From positions 620,001 to 684,000 of the forward strand of contig NC_035928.1 in assembly GCF_000348985.1 (NCBI RefSeq): a stretch of DNA of 64,000 bases. The letters run 5' to 3'. The notes under the pieces were generated by a model, which was given only the letters and a program-made list of their open reading frames with translations, searched no databases and was not told where the DNA came from. Every line of letters starts with the position of its first letter. The first letter of the stretch is position 1. A program made the translations under genes and the position numbers. Shown one piece after another: positions 1 to 8,865 of this stretch. This DNA comes from Huiozyma naganishii CBS 8797. Taxonomy: Eukaryota > Ascomycota > Saccharomycetes > Saccharomycetales > Saccharomycetaceae.

Positions 1-1826
1 AGAGCAGGCGCTGGTCTTTCGTCTTTGATCCAGTCGACGGACCACTTGTAAACGATACAAACGGATAGGTACCCGAATATCCCCTGCATAAAAATCAGCC
101 CGGGGATGAAGTTACCGATAATGTCAATCATCGAATGGAAATACAAGTGATTCACTAGGGAGAAAAAGTAGGAGTAAGTCATGTGGATAAACCCCATCAA
201 AATGGAGAGTTTCATCTTGTAAGAGTTAGAAAACAATAATGCGTTTTCCGCTCCGTGCCAGCCTGAATCTAACCCTATAGGGTAGACGCCGACTTGTTTA
301 GCCTCAATCTGCTGGCCTACTTCCCAACGGTCGGGCCATTTCCAGCCTGATGGCATCAAAGTCATTGTCTTGGAGAAAATATCGTTGTAAAGAAACCCAG
401 TGTACATAGAGAACACACCCATCAGCAAGACGATGTACCGACCGCTGTACGCCATGTCAAAGATTTCGCCTCTCTTCATTTTCCCAATCTTCTTCTCATT
501 CAGGACAAGAACTAGAGCAGCCAGTGCCATCAAACACCCGTGGCCCAGATCACCAAACATAATGGCAAACATGAAGGGGAATGTCACAATAGTAGGGAGA
601 CCTGCATTGATCTCACGGTATTGTGCAATACCATAACAATCGACAATATTTTGGAACCCCTCGGTAAACTTGTTGGTTCTATGATAAGTTGGGGGGGTTT
701 TGTTGGTCTCCAACACTTGGATAATAGAGGGGACGTCAATCCCCAACAAGGTAGTCATTTCGTTCAACGAGTTCTGCAAAGAGATGATCTCATCTTGTGG
801 TACCCAACCTTCCGCAATCAACGTTTTACGGTTAACATCAAAGTTGAACATGTTCAAACTCTCAAAAATGGCCTTTTCCTTGCACACCGTTTGGAACCAC
901 AGATTCAATTCGCGGGAGATAGCGTACAACTCACTCTCGAGTGTGGTTGTCGTGGTGTTAAGGACCTGGTACAAATCTTGTAAGTTGGAGTTAACCGTGT
1001 TCAGTTTCTCGGAACGAACAACCCCGGATTTATCAACGTCGTATAATTTGGCGTCCAAAGATTCTGCGATCTTTTGAATTCTGTTCAAAATCAAGTCACC
1101 ATGAGAGAACACAATGAAGACGTTCTTAGCCTCAAACTCCTTGGTCTTTGTGTCATAAATCAAAGGCTCGATCTCGACGTGGTCAAATAGTAAGTTCCCT
1201 CTCAGCACCCTCCACAAAATTTGCTCTAAAGTACCGATCTTCTCCCTAGAGATCACACCTGTGACGTAACTGACAGGATGTTGCCCAGACGTTGCAGCCT
1301 CAAAATCAATACTATCTCTTCTTTGAGAGGGATTGTCATTACTGTCCCTTAGAAAAGACTGGTCACCGCTTTGTAGAACGTACCTGTACATTTCCAAATC
1401 AGCTTTCTGCCGCTGGATCAAATCCAGTGCGTCTTCCATCTTAACCAGTCTGCTTTCCAAGATGTTCCCATCTGTCATGTAGTCATCGATCTTCGTCGAG
1501 TTCGGTGGCTCAAATCTACTCCCCTCTGCAGAATCCTCACTCTCCAAGAGTTGTACGCCGTGTTTTTGCAAAAGCGTTGAGAAATACCTGTACTGTCTCT
1601 GCAGGTTATCCAACTTCCTGATTTCGTTCACGTACAATCTTTGAAACGCGTTCGTCTTGGCATTCAAGTCACGGAACTGGACACACCCAAGGTTCCCCAG
1701 CGTGTACACTGCATCCCTCGCAATCTCCTGCGGAATATAAAATTGCAGCAGCGACATCTCTGCAGAGCGGAAAATAGCCTCATCCTTCGCGGGGGTCTCT
1801 CGCCCATCGCGTGTAGCAATATTCAT
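1..1826 (-). CDS. VPH1: V-type proton ATPase V0 subunit a, vacuolar isoform (3' end beyond the left edge)
   Basis: This is the membrane-embedded a subunit of the V-ATPase, which forms the proton half-channels against the c-ring and acidifies the vacuole. About 608 codons are visible. The N-terminus reads EEAIFRSAEM-like (here DEAIFRSAEMSLLQFYIPQE), and the frame stays open through IDVPSIIQVLE and TPPTYHRTNKFT to FGYLSVCIVYKWSVDW at the edge. That covers the cytosolic domain and the first membrane segments; the C-terminal channel region is missing. The SVCIVYKW segment and the position next to FSF1 favour Vph1 over the Golgi paralog Stv1. The chosen ATG gives a leader about ten residues longer than I remember for S. 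cerevisiae (MNIATRDGRETPAK). Upstream sequence is open without another ATG nearby. Family identity is certain; isoform is highly likely. Confidence 0.95.
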   Translation of the reverse strand, partial: MNIATRDGRETPAKDEAIFRSAEMSLLQFYIPQEIARDAVYTLGNLGCVQFRDLNAKTNAFQRLYVNEIRKLDNLQRQYRYFSTLLQKHGVQLLESEDSAEGSRFEPPNSTKIDDYMTDGNILESRLVKMEDALDLIQRQKADLEMYRYVLQSGDQSFLRDSNDNPSQRRDSIDFEAATSGQHPVSYVTGVISREKIGTLEQILWRVLRGNLLFDHVEIEPLIYDTKTKEFEAKNVFIVFSHGDLILNRIQKIAESLDAKLYDVDKSGVVRSEKLNTVNSNLQDLYQVLNTTTTTLESELYAISRELNLWFQTVCKEKAIFESLNMFNFDVNRKTLIAEGWVPQDEIISLQNSLNEMTTLLGIDVPSIIQVLETNKTPPTYHRTNKFTEGFQNIVDCYGIAQYREINAGLPTIVTFPFMFAIMFGDLGHGCLMALAALVLVLNEKKIGKMKRGEIFDMAYSGRYIVLLMGVFSMYTGFLYNDIFSKTMTLMPSGWKWPDRWEVGQQIEAKQVGVYPIGLDSGWHGAENALLFSNSYKMKLSILMGFIHMTYSYFFSLVNHLYFHSMIDIIGNFIPGLIFMQGIFGYLSVCIVYKWSVDWIKDERPAPA

Positions 1827-2121
1827 TCCTCCTAGCGAGCTTGATACCTTCTATTATCCCTTACAGCAGCAATGGCACAATCTATCAGACCTCTTAAGAG
1901 TATCAACCATCAACGGTTTAAAGTCAGGCAGCAAAAAGGTGACAAAACTGATAAAAACAAGAGCGTTTCCGGGTAACACAAGAGAATGCGTCACTAAATG
2001 CGACAGTTAATGGGAGTCCAAGTAGTGGTTTATCGGTGCAGTATCTATCATTTCGTATTCGAACTATGTAGTTTACGTTGCGGGGAGGGTTTTGTATATT
2101 TAGTGTACTTTTCCCCCTTCT

Positions 2122-3105
2122 TTAGATACCTCTGTTGAAGTATACTAGGTCGATCTTTTGGCCCTTCGAGTTCTTCCTGCTGTGCAGTTCTTCCTCCAGT
2201 TTCGAGACATGGATGGCCTGTCTCTGCGGGAACACCGCGAGAGCAAATGGCAACACCATGAAGGACGTTGCAGTGATTAGCCCCAAATTGGCCAAAGTCT
2301 GGATCCCCTTAGATTTTCTGCCTAAAGCACCCCTCTGCAATTTGACTAGCAGCAATGGTGGGATGACCATGATCGGAGTCGCATTTATCACCCTGCTCAA
2401 AGCAGTTTCGCCCACCGCTAGGAATGCCGCCTTCTTCGAGTTCCCCACGGGCTCGCCGTCCTTGTCAAACACGGTGATACCCTTTCTTATCTCGTTGCCT
2501 CTCATTAGGAACACATTGATGACACCAGCGGTGACAACAGCTGCAAAGGGGACAAGTCTCCCCAAGATTAACCTTGAATTTGCGGAAAGATGTTTCAACT
2601 TGGGGACCAGACTGTTTAGGCCAAGTGCCACACCACAGGATGCCCCGACTGCAGCACCGTAGTTCACCAGCAACTGCTGAGTGCTCAACTTATGCGATTT
2701 GTTAGCGTTCGCAGAGTTGATAGCAACGTTCAGCGATTGGTTTGCCCACTGCCAGAAAAGTGTACCGGCGGTACCCAATCCTGGTGTCAGCATACCGACA
2801 GTGACCACCGTGTTGGAGATAACGCAACAGGACATTCTGAAGGGCAAAAGAACCGTTTCGCCCGTATCTGGGTGCACCGTCGAGTCCAGCTCCTTCTTAG
2901 CGTGCCAGAATTGAGGAGTAGGCTGCTTCAGAGTCCCGTCCCTGTACGACTTGACTATCTCGCGGGCTTTAACCAGGTCAGCCTGCGTCGTGAGAAGCAT
3001 CGATGGGTCCGAAATCTCTGCGCAGTGCTTTATTCTGCCCCAGTAGGTGGACAAATCATACCTGGATTCCGGAAGCGGTCTATCACCTGGGACGGATGAT
3101 GCCAT
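2122..3105 (-). CDS. FSF1: Mitochondrial sideroflexin-family transporter
   Basis: The protein has 327 residues, the usual length for fungal sideroflexins, which are multi-pass inner-membrane carriers linked to serine and one-carbon supply. The N-terminal YWGRIKHCAEISDP segment and the family signature HPDTGETVLLPFRMS (about residues 77-92) are present. Several hydrophobic spans follow, including TVVTVGMLTPGLG, QLLVNYGAAVGASCGVALGLN and the C-terminal GLITATSFMVLPFALAVF. It lies between VPH1 and YTM1 exactly as YOR271C does in S. cerevisiae. The ATG at 3105 is the natural start because the conserved N-terminal region follows at once. The substrate is inferred from the family only. Confidence 0.93.
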   Translation of the reverse strand: MASSVPGDRPLPESRYDLSTYWGRIKHCAEISDPSMLLTTQADLVKAREIVKSYRDGTLKQPTPQFWHAKKELDSTVHPDTGETVLLPFRMSCCVISNTVVTVGMLTPGLGTAGTLFWQWANQSLNVAINSANANKSHKLSTQQLLVNYGAAVGASCGVALGLNSLVPKLKHLSANSRLILGRLVPFAAVVTAGVINVFLMRGNEIRKGITVFDKDGEPVGNSKKAAFLAVGETALSRVINATPIMVIPPLLLVKLQRGALGRKSKGIQTLANLGLITATSFMVLPFALAVFPQRQAIHVSKLEEELHSRKNSKGQKIDLVYFNRGI

Positions 3106-3676
3106 GATGCAATAGGGTATTTCACAGCTGTCGCTAGGTTTCTATCACTGGGTGGGAGTGTAGATGGGGGTCGACAGAACCTGGATACATTTTTCATTCA
3201 TATATATAGCAAGTGAGTCACAGAATGCCGTTTCCGGCTTTCGTCAATGTTACAAGTAAATGTCTACATAGGATTCGGTACCGTAGATCCGAGCATTACC
3301 AAGTGATTTTAGGCGACAGAATGAAGAGACCCCATACGTGGAACCCTCACAACGAATGGCACATCCCTCAGTGTTCTGGTACAGGTCAAGAAGATGTGTA
3401 GAAAATCAAGATTTATAAAGGTAGCGGTCCCCAATTGCACTCCCCGGCGAGACGAGTGAGCAGATTGGAGTCCCCAGGGACCGGCAACTGCCCCATTCCT
3501 CACCATCCGCTGCCCATCGCTGCTCATCGCCTCGAAATCTCAAAGTGAAAAATTTCTCGAAGTGAAAAAAAAAAGTGGAAAATTTTACATGAATTGGAAA
3601 CTCATCTCATCGCATCGCATCACATCGTTGATATATACCTTGTTTGCTCGCGCCAGACACACTGAGCCACAAAAGG
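3106..3676. other. Divergent intergenic region FSF1/YTM1
   Basis: This 571-bp region carries both promoters. A tatatata stretch lies at about 3200. A small quasi-palindrome around CGGTACCG sits near 3270-3291. PAC and RRPE-like elements lie close to YTM1 (listed separately). I looked for a snoRNA here and could not support one. Confidence 0.6.
3522..3556 (-). promoter_or_regulatory. PAC and RRPE ribosome-biogenesis elements upstream of YTM1
   Basis: The sequence GCTCATCGC at 3522-3530 is the PAC core GCGATGAG on the minus strand. GAAAAATTTC at 3547-3556 is an RRPE-type element, and a second GAAAATTTT follows at about 3578. In S. cerevisiae these motifs are bound by Dot6/Tod6 and Stb3 and mark ribosome-biogenesis genes. 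They sit about 120-155 bp before the YTM1 start, the normal spacing. Function is inferred from motif and neighbour. Confidence 0.75.
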
Positions 3677-5050
3677 ATGTCATCGGAGGATAAATCGCAG
3701 GTGAAAGTACGTTTTTTCACTCGTGAAAAGGATGAGTCCCTCCACGTACAGGACGCGCCCATCTTTGCGCCCATCAGTTTGAAAAGGTACGGTCTCTCTG
3801 AGATTGTTAACCATCTTTTGGGGTCTGAGAAGCCGATTCCGTTTGACTTCCTCATTGGGGGCCAGCTGCTGCGTACGTCGCTAGACGAGTACTTGGTGAA
3901 GCATGGGTTGTCCAGCGAATCATCGCTAGACGTTGAGTACACGAGGGCCATTTTACCGCCCTCGTACTTGGCCTCTTTCAACAACGAAGATTGGGTCAGC
4001 TCGCTGGATGTTGACAAGGGATCGAACTACATTGTGAGTGGGTCGTACGATGGGGTTGTGAGAACTTGGGATATGTCCGGGAAGATCAAAAAGCAGTACG
4101 GCGGCCACTCGGGAGCAATCAGGGCCGTCAAAGTTGTGTCTAACACGAGGCTCGTCACAGCGGGTAATGATCGTACTGTGAGATTGTGGAAGACGCAGAA
4201 CGAGGATTTGAAACAGCCAGAAATTGATGAGACCGATGAGGACGCTAAAGTGGAAGACGGTAAGACTTTGGCGATCTTGGAAGGTCACAAGGCTCCCATC
4301 GTATCTGTCGATGTCTCTGACAATGCCAGGATTTTGTCCGCATCCTACGATAATAGCATTGGGTTTTGGTCAACTATCTACAAAGAGATGACCGTGGTTG
4401 ATCCAATGGAGGAAATAAACAACAAGGACAATAAAATATCAACTGCAGCGAAGAAGAGGAGAAGACTGACATTGAAAGATGGGACGATCAGAAGACGTGC
4501 CCCCTTGGCCCTCCTAGAGTCGCATTCTGCGCCCGTCGAGGCCGTTGCATTCGATTTGAACGATAACACTGTGGGCTACTCTGTGTCACAGGATCACAGC
4601 ATCAAGACGTGGGACCTGGTGATGTCTCGTTGCGTGGACACCAAAACTACATCATATTCTTTACTCTCTATGGTCCAATTGCCAACGTTAAATTTGTTGG
4701 CGTGTGGTTCCAGTGCTAGACACATTACTTTGCACGACCCGCGTGTGGACTCCTCCTCTAAGATAACGCAACAGCAACTCGTTGGCCATAAAAATTTTGT
4801 CGTCTCCCTTGATACGTGCCCAGAGAATGAGTACATTATCTGCTCTGGGTCCCATGACGGGACCGTCAAAGTGTGGGATATCAGGTCTCAAGATGCGATG
4901 TATACGATCACGAGAGAAGATGAGAATGTGAAGAAGGGTATCAATGATAAAGTATTTGCTACCACCTGGGCGAAGGATTTCGGAATCATCAGTGGGGGTC
5001 AAGATAAGAAGATCCAGATTAACAAAGGTGATAACATCTTTAAAGTGTAA
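3677..5050 (+). CDS. YTM1: 60S ribosome assembly WD40 protein Ytm1
   Basis: Ytm1 (WDR12 in animals) joins Nop7 and Erb1 in the nucleolar PeBoW complex. Its N-terminal NLE domain contacts the Rea1 ATPase during 60S maturation. The predicted protein has 457 residues. It shows an NLE/ubiquitin-like domain (KVRFFTREKDESLHVQDAP to about residue 90) and then a seven-blade WD40 propeller with repeats such as SGSYDGVVRTWDMSG, AGNDRTVRLWKT, SASYDNSIGFWST and SGSHDGTVKVWDIRS. It ends in the typical DKKIQINKGDNIF. The ATG at 3677 (MSSEDKSQVK) matches the family start; an upstream in-frame TTG at 3644 is not needed. Upstream PAC/RRPE elements fit a ribosome-biogenesis gene. It occupies the YOR272W slot. 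Confidence 0.96.
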   Translation: MSSEDKSQVKVRFFTREKDESLHVQDAPIFAPISLKRYGLSEIVNHLLGSEKPIPFDFLIGGQLLRTSLDEYLVKHGLSSESSLDVEYTRAILPPSYLASFNNEDWVSSLDVDKGSNYIVSGSYDGVVRTWDMSGKIKKQYGGHSGAIRAVKVVSNTRLVTAGNDRTVRLWKTQNEDLKQPEIDETDEDAKVEDGKTLAILEGHKAPIVSVDVSDNARILSASYDNSIGFWSTIYKEMTVVDPMEEINNKDNKISTAAKKRRRLTLKDGTIRRRAPLALLESHSAPVEAVAFDLNDNTVGYSVSQDHSIKTWDLVMSRCVDTKTTSYSLLSMVQLPTLNLLACGSSARHITLHDPRVDSSSKITQQQLVGHKNFVVSLDTCPENEYIICSGSHDGTVKVWDIRSQDAMYTITREDENVKKGINDKVFATTWAKDFGIISGGQDKKIQINKGDNIFKV

Positions 5051-5262
5051 GGTATAGACATGTCTACGTATAAAAGTGTAAAGTAATAGCGAAAAGAACA
5101 TAGGCCGAATGAAATTGGCGTAAACAGAAGAATAAATAGCGAATGTAACTGAGAATGAATTAATAATGTGAAATGTATAAATCTATAAGAGATGTCCTCT
5201 GGGCATCCATGAGGTAATTGAAACAAGGATAAGTAGAAAGAATGTTGCACATTTTTGAAGTA

Positions 5263-7335
5263 CTAAACCATCTTAGATGCATGTGAAACAGTATCACTTG
5301 AAGCTGATACACTGTTACTGGTGTTGGGAAAGAGCGCATTATAGTCCGTTTCCTGATGGTTCGTGTGTTTCTTGTTTTCAGACTGGTGTGATAAAGTAGA
5401 GTGGAATGAGTGGCGCGGTGTTCGCGATGTCTGGTGGTGGATTCTGTACGAGCTACCGGCGTCTGGGTCCCTGTCGTGAGACATGGCCTGCTCCACAGTA
5501 CGCAGAGTATCGATTTTGGTAAGGTTCAAGTCCTCATCGTCCTCGCCGTTGTCCTCATCCTCGTCCTCGTCCTTGGTGTTCTTCCCGTCCTCCCCTGCGT
5601 GAGCCTCTCTTTCCATCTCTCTCTGTGCTGCCATCATAGCCGCGTACCCGAACTGCGATTTTTGTCTCATGGACTTCCCCCACCTTTCAAAGATCCAAGG
5701 GATGGGGAGCATTACCACGCAAATCAATGCGAAGAGAGTGCTTGCCCACTTGATCTTCATCCTTTCATACATCTGAATTGTGAACAGTGGGAAAACACTA
5801 CTTGTGACGTATCTTAGCAAGTTGTTGGCTGCTAGTGTTGATGCGACAATCAGTGGTGGGTAACATGTGGAGAAGTACATGATGACGCTGAAGAAGATGA
5901 GAATCAATCCGAAACCGAAGGGGACACCAGCGGCGATTGGTGCCATCCAGTGAACATCAGGTCTCGCGGTCCACGCTTGCCAGAATAGAGCAATCGGCAA
6001 AGATACAGACCCGACTTTGCAAACTAACAAAAATCTTTCCGGTTTGAGGGGCAACAGTTCGTTGGTGACAGGGTCTCTGTGGCCCCTGAAGGGAGCGACA
6101 CGCAGTGAGGTAGGGTTTTCCAAGTTTGGAGTTCCCTCTGGGGCCTTTGGGAAAAAAAATTTCCGATCTATGATGATGTAAAAGAGGGACCCCATCCACA
6201 GACCAAGACCAATACCCAGGAATGGTAACCCTGAGATACCGTAATCCATTCTGTAGACACCACGGTAGATAACAGGGTACGCTTCAAAGAATGCGAATAA
6301 AACGGCGAAGATGAACGCGATGTAAACGGAGAAAACGAGAACTGTTGGTTCCACGACGAGCATTTTCAAGGGGCGGAACACTGTAATGGTCATAGTCAGC
6401 TTTAAGAATGCGATTTTATCCTCCTTTGTCATAACTTTCAAGTTCATCTTCCTCTTCACCGCTCTTTTCCTCAGGATAACACCTTTGTGAGTCTCTGGCA
6501 TCAGTAAGATGAAGGGGAACACCATCCCTGAGGCAAACAGTTGAATCCATTGAGTGTACCTCCAACTTCTGTACTCTGCTGCAAATCCGGCCATGATGGG
6601 GGATAGCACTGGACCCATGAAGGGAGCCAAACAGAAAAACGTCATTGCTACAGAGACCTCATCGAGGTCAAAGATATCCATGATTGTACCAGACGCAATC
6701 GACAGAGCTGGTGACGCAAACGCACCTGCGAAAAACCTCAACGGTAAAATCACTCTCATGTGGCCTCCACTCAGCCCCACACCCATAATGAAGAGACACG
6801 AGACTGGTAAAGAGACGACGTAGATTGGTTTTCTACCAAACACCTCGCTCAGCGGAGCACCGATGACCGTGGACAACCCTAGCAAGTAGAAAGTCAACCC
6901 TGCTAGCGCGAGTGTCTGGTTGACATGGTATTTTGCAACCAGTTCTGGGACACCGGAGACGTACAGCGATGAACCCATTGACACGACAAGACACAGAAAC
7001 GCAGCGGTCATTGTAACGGCCCATTTTTTCCAAGTGGGCCAATTGTGTGGGTTGTCCATATCGGCAGGACCATCCCATTCTAACGTCTTTGGATCTATCA
7101 CCTCATCTTCACCAGCAGCGAAACCCGCATCAGCAGGATGTGTTTCTTTATCAACTTCGGAGTTCTCGGCGATTATGTCCCTGGCAGTACTCATTTTGTC
7201 ATGCACGGAGTCATGTGAGTCTTCGCTAAAGTCGTTGCCAGCAGTGGTGGTCTCTCTGAGCGAAAGCTTCAACGATTGAGTAGAGGTAGAGTTCATTGAG
7301 TTGGCGATCGTTGGGAACCTAGGTTTCTGATGCAT
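5263..7335 (-). CDS. TPO4: Plasma-membrane polyamine exporter of the DHA1 major facilitator family
   Basis: This is a 690-residue MFS drug/proton antiporter of the Tpo class, which exports spermine, spermidine and related cations. A long Ser/Thr-rich cytosolic N-terminus precedes DGPADMDNPHNWPTWKKW, the conserved entry to helix 1. Twelve membrane spans follow in two halves, with the motif GLSTVIGAPLSEVFGRKPIY (about residues 152-171) between helices 2 and 3. The C-terminal tail is acidic and Ser-rich (KDEDEDEDNGEDDEDLN). It occupies the YOR273C position, which separates Tpo4 from its paralogs. The ATG at 7335 is first; another at MNSTSTQS is possible. Substrate specificity is taken from the S. 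cerevisiae ortholog. Confidence 0.9.
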   Translation of the reverse strand: MHQKPRFPTIANSMNSTSTQSLKLSLRETTTAGNDFSEDSHDSVHDKMSTARDIIAENSEVDKETHPADAGFAAGEDEVIDPKTLEWDGPADMDNPHNWPTWKKWAVTMTAAFLCLVVSMGSSLYVSGVPELVAKYHVNQTLALAGLTFYLLGLSTVIGAPLSEVFGRKPIYVVSLPVSCLFIMGVGLSGGHMRVILPLRFFAGAFASPALSIASGTIMDIFDLDEVSVAMTFFCLAPFMGPVLSPIMAGFAAEYRSWRYTQWIQLFASGMVFPFILLMPETHKGVILRKRAVKRKMNLKVMTKEDKIAFLKLTMTITVFRPLKMLVVEPTVLVFSVYIAFIFAVLFAFFEAYPVIYRGVYRMDYGISGLPFLGIGLGLWMGSLFYIIIDRKFFFPKAPEGTPNLENPTSLRVAPFRGHRDPVTNELLPLKPERFLLVCKVGSVSLPIALFWQAWTARPDVHWMAPIAAGVPFGFGLILIFFSVIMYFSTCYPPLIVASTLAANNLLRYVTSSVFPLFTIQMYERMKIKWASTLFALICVVMLPIPWIFERWGKSMRQKSQFGYAAMMAAQREMEREAHAGEDGKNTKDEDEDEDNGEDDEDLNLTKIDTLRTVEQAMSHDRDPDAGSSYRIHHQTSRTPRHSFHSTLSHQSENKKHTNHQETDYNALFPNTSNSVSASSDTVSHASKMV

Positions 7336-7421
7336 TTAGCCATCCACATCCACCGGGGGTCCAAACAGCTTTCTGCTTATATAGTCCAATAACGCTGTTG
7401 TATGTAAAAGTGCGTCGATTC

Positions 7422-7473
7422 GCTTATTTCCCCGAAGCCGAGTTCGAGACGGGAGGGTTTCGGGGAAATAAGC
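7422..7473. repeat. Perfect 15-bp inverted repeat upstream of TPO4
   Basis: The arms 7422-7436 (GCTTATTTCCCCGAA) and 7459-7473 are exact reverse complements with a 22-base spacer. The spacer contains CCGAG and CGGG. The repeat lies about 90-140 bp before the TPO4 ATG, where an activator site is expected. CGG/CCG half sites in symmetric arrangement suggest a Zn2Cys6 factor, but the factor is unknown. Confidence 0.7.
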
Positions 7474-7505
7474 AATTTTCCGTTGCATTGCTTGTAACAC
7501 CACCA

Positions 7506-7551
7506 GTAGCAGTAGTGGTAGTAGTGGTAGTAGTGGTGGTGGTGGTGGTAG
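7506..7551. repeat. Imperfect (GGT/AGT)n trinucleotide microsatellite
   Basis: The tract runs through AGTAGC, AGTAGTGGT units and then GGT repeated several times. It is non-coding as far as I can tell and likely polymorphic. Confidence 0.8.
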
Positions 7552-7635
7552 GCATGATGTATTTCAGATAAGAGCGCGTACCATGATTACATAATTGAGA
7601 ATTTTGTGGGCATATTGAGGTTGTACTATATGGCA

Positions 7636-7712
7636 CCGCTAGACTGAAGAAATCATCGAACCATATACTTACAGACTATTATATCCAAGAAGACTTGCTA
7701 GAGCTGGGTTAT
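7636..7712 (-). mobile_element. Fragment of a family-B LTR, minus orientation
   Basis: The string ATCATCGAACCATATACTTA is identical to part of the LTR pieces at 44541-44661 and, in reverse, 44844-44964. Weaker similarity continues for about 40 bases towards the right (TCCAAGAAGACTTGCTAGAGCT against ACCAGAAGTCATACCTGAACT). It lacks both LTR ends. Its orientation is opposite to the adjacent Gag ORF, so it probably comes from a separate insertion. Confidence 0.6.
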
Positions 7713-7737
7713 TTTCGTGAAAAATGCTCCAGTTTTC

Positions 7738-7861
7738 TAATGTATTGATCTACAATGTTTTCCTTGGTCCTGTATAACAATGTGCAGAATGGAAGAAAGT
7801 AAGCACATAGTTACTCACTTATTAATATAGATCATGGAAAACATAGTTGATCAATACATTA
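7738..7861. repeat. Long imperfect inverted repeat spanning the Gag leader
   Basis: Arms 7738-7769 and 7830-7861 are reverse complements at 28 of 32 positions, with a 60-base loop. The right arm contains an ATG (7834) that opens a short frame, MENIVDQYIKKLKPFYRL, which stops just after the Gag ATG at 7887 in another frame. Confidence 0.75.
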
Positions 7862-7886
7862 AAAAGCTGAAGCCTTTTTACAGGTT

Positions 7887-8498
7887 ATGAGCCCTGTCGA
7901 AGCTTCCAGATCAAGAATCCGCCTAGACAAAGTCGGCGATTATGAAAAATGGATTCAAGTATTGATCCTAAACGCTCAAAGAACTTGTCTACCTTTATGG
8001 AAGTATCTGACAGATGATCAAAATCGGGTTTACGATTTTAACTATGAGGTTATCTCCAGGTCTTCGAACAACCGTGATGTCATTATCGGTATCTTGAGTA
8101 CGACTACTATGAAAGTCATTGAGGAAACCAGTTCTAATAAAAGGGTCCTCAAAATTGTCGACCAAGTTTTTTATGATGGTAACCTCACAGGTAACAGACA
8201 CGCAGGAAAAATCTGCCTGCAACGGATTGCCACAGAATTTGGCAAACCCAGAGTCACTGACGTGCTTGAGGTCATCAAAGAGATCCAGAAAGGAACTCAT
8301 GGCGCTGAAGAAGCTAACAAAAAGGTTCAATTTATTTTGAAAAACTGGGCTATCTTCCAAAGTACCACCTTTCCGGTGGCCTTATCCATCCTGGCTGTCT
8401 CTAAGGACACTCGGAACAAATTACTGATTGAATATGGTAATAAGTCAGAAGTTAACATTAATGAGTTTTCTGAACAGATGGAGTGCGAAAGATACTGA
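7887..8498 (+). pseudogene. Retrotransposon Gag N-terminal part
   Basis: This open frame of 203 codons encodes a Gag-like capsid region: YEKWIQVLILNAQRTCLPLWKYL near the start, then EVISRSSNNRDVIIGILSTTT and a mid-region rich in Lys and Ile. It ends at a TGA where the frame carrying the zinc knuckle overlaps in the +1 direction. The shift could be a programmed one, but neither the Ty1 site CTTAGGC nor the Ty3 site GCGAGTT is in the overlap, so mutation is as likely. It is the best-preserved piece of the element and is classed as a relic because the downstream genes are broken. Confidence 0.75.
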
Positions 8499-8778
8499 AT
8501 CCTCGGCTACTTCATCTGCGTTCACTGCCAGTCACAATCAGTACAAGAAAGGTGACTTTAGGTACTGCAAACGGTGCAAGGGCAGACATGCAAGTGACCA
8601 ATGCCAGAAGGGAAAACAAAAGAAACCTTCCGAATCCTTGCTGGCTTATGTTTCTGATGGGGACGACGATGCCGATCCCTATAATTGCTTCTTAGCAGAT
8701 CTTGGTGCTGCATTAAGCACCGACACCGAAGAAGGAAACTTCAAGTCCAAGCAAGGCTTACATTGGAAATCTTCCTAA
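8428..8778 (+). pseudogene. Gag C-terminus with CCHC-like zinc knuckle, +1 frame
   Basis: The frame contains YCKRCKGRHASDQCQKG, spaced C-X2-C-X3-H-X4-C, one residue shorter than the usual CX2CX4HX4C knuckle. An acidic stretch DGDDDADPYN follows, where a protease domain would begin. No DTG or DSG active-site motif follows. The frame ends at 8778, while homologous coding sense (NLPNTVINKAKIIGELDKAL) resumes in another frame at about 8757-8865. That indicates an indel, or deletion of the protease core. Confidence 0.7.
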
Positions 8779-8865
8779 CACCGTGATCAACAAGGCTAAG
8801 ATCATTGGTGAATTGGACAAGGCATTGTACAAATTTAATACGACCCCCGCAAAAGAGCCTATTGG

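Larger units (their letters stand above)
7336..7886. other. TPO4 upstream region merging into retroelement remains
   Basis: This stretch has no convincing gene. From left to right it holds the TPO4 promoter, a 15-bp perfect inverted repeat, a GGT/AGT trinucleotide tract (about 7506-7551), an LTR fragment on the minus strand, and a long imperfect inverted repeat that runs to the start of the Gag ORF. Each is listed separately where it can be supported. Confidence 0.6.

Noticed and set aside
540..1077. Plus-strand ORFs of 125-147 codons
   Set aside because: They are antisense shadows of VPH1, whose minus-strand frame has clear family identity over the whole stretch.
3106..3676. snR8 homolog between FSF1 and YTM1
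   Set aside because: I recall SNR8 near here in S. cerevisiae, but neither strand shows guide arms for 25S U960 or U986 with an ACA at the right distance. The string ACTGATA at 1949 also failed because no apical stem fits.
8428..8498. Programmed Ty1- or Ty3-type frameshift site in the Gag overlap
   Set aside because: Neither CTTAGGC nor GCGAGTT occurs in the overlap, so a programmed shift cannot be claimed.
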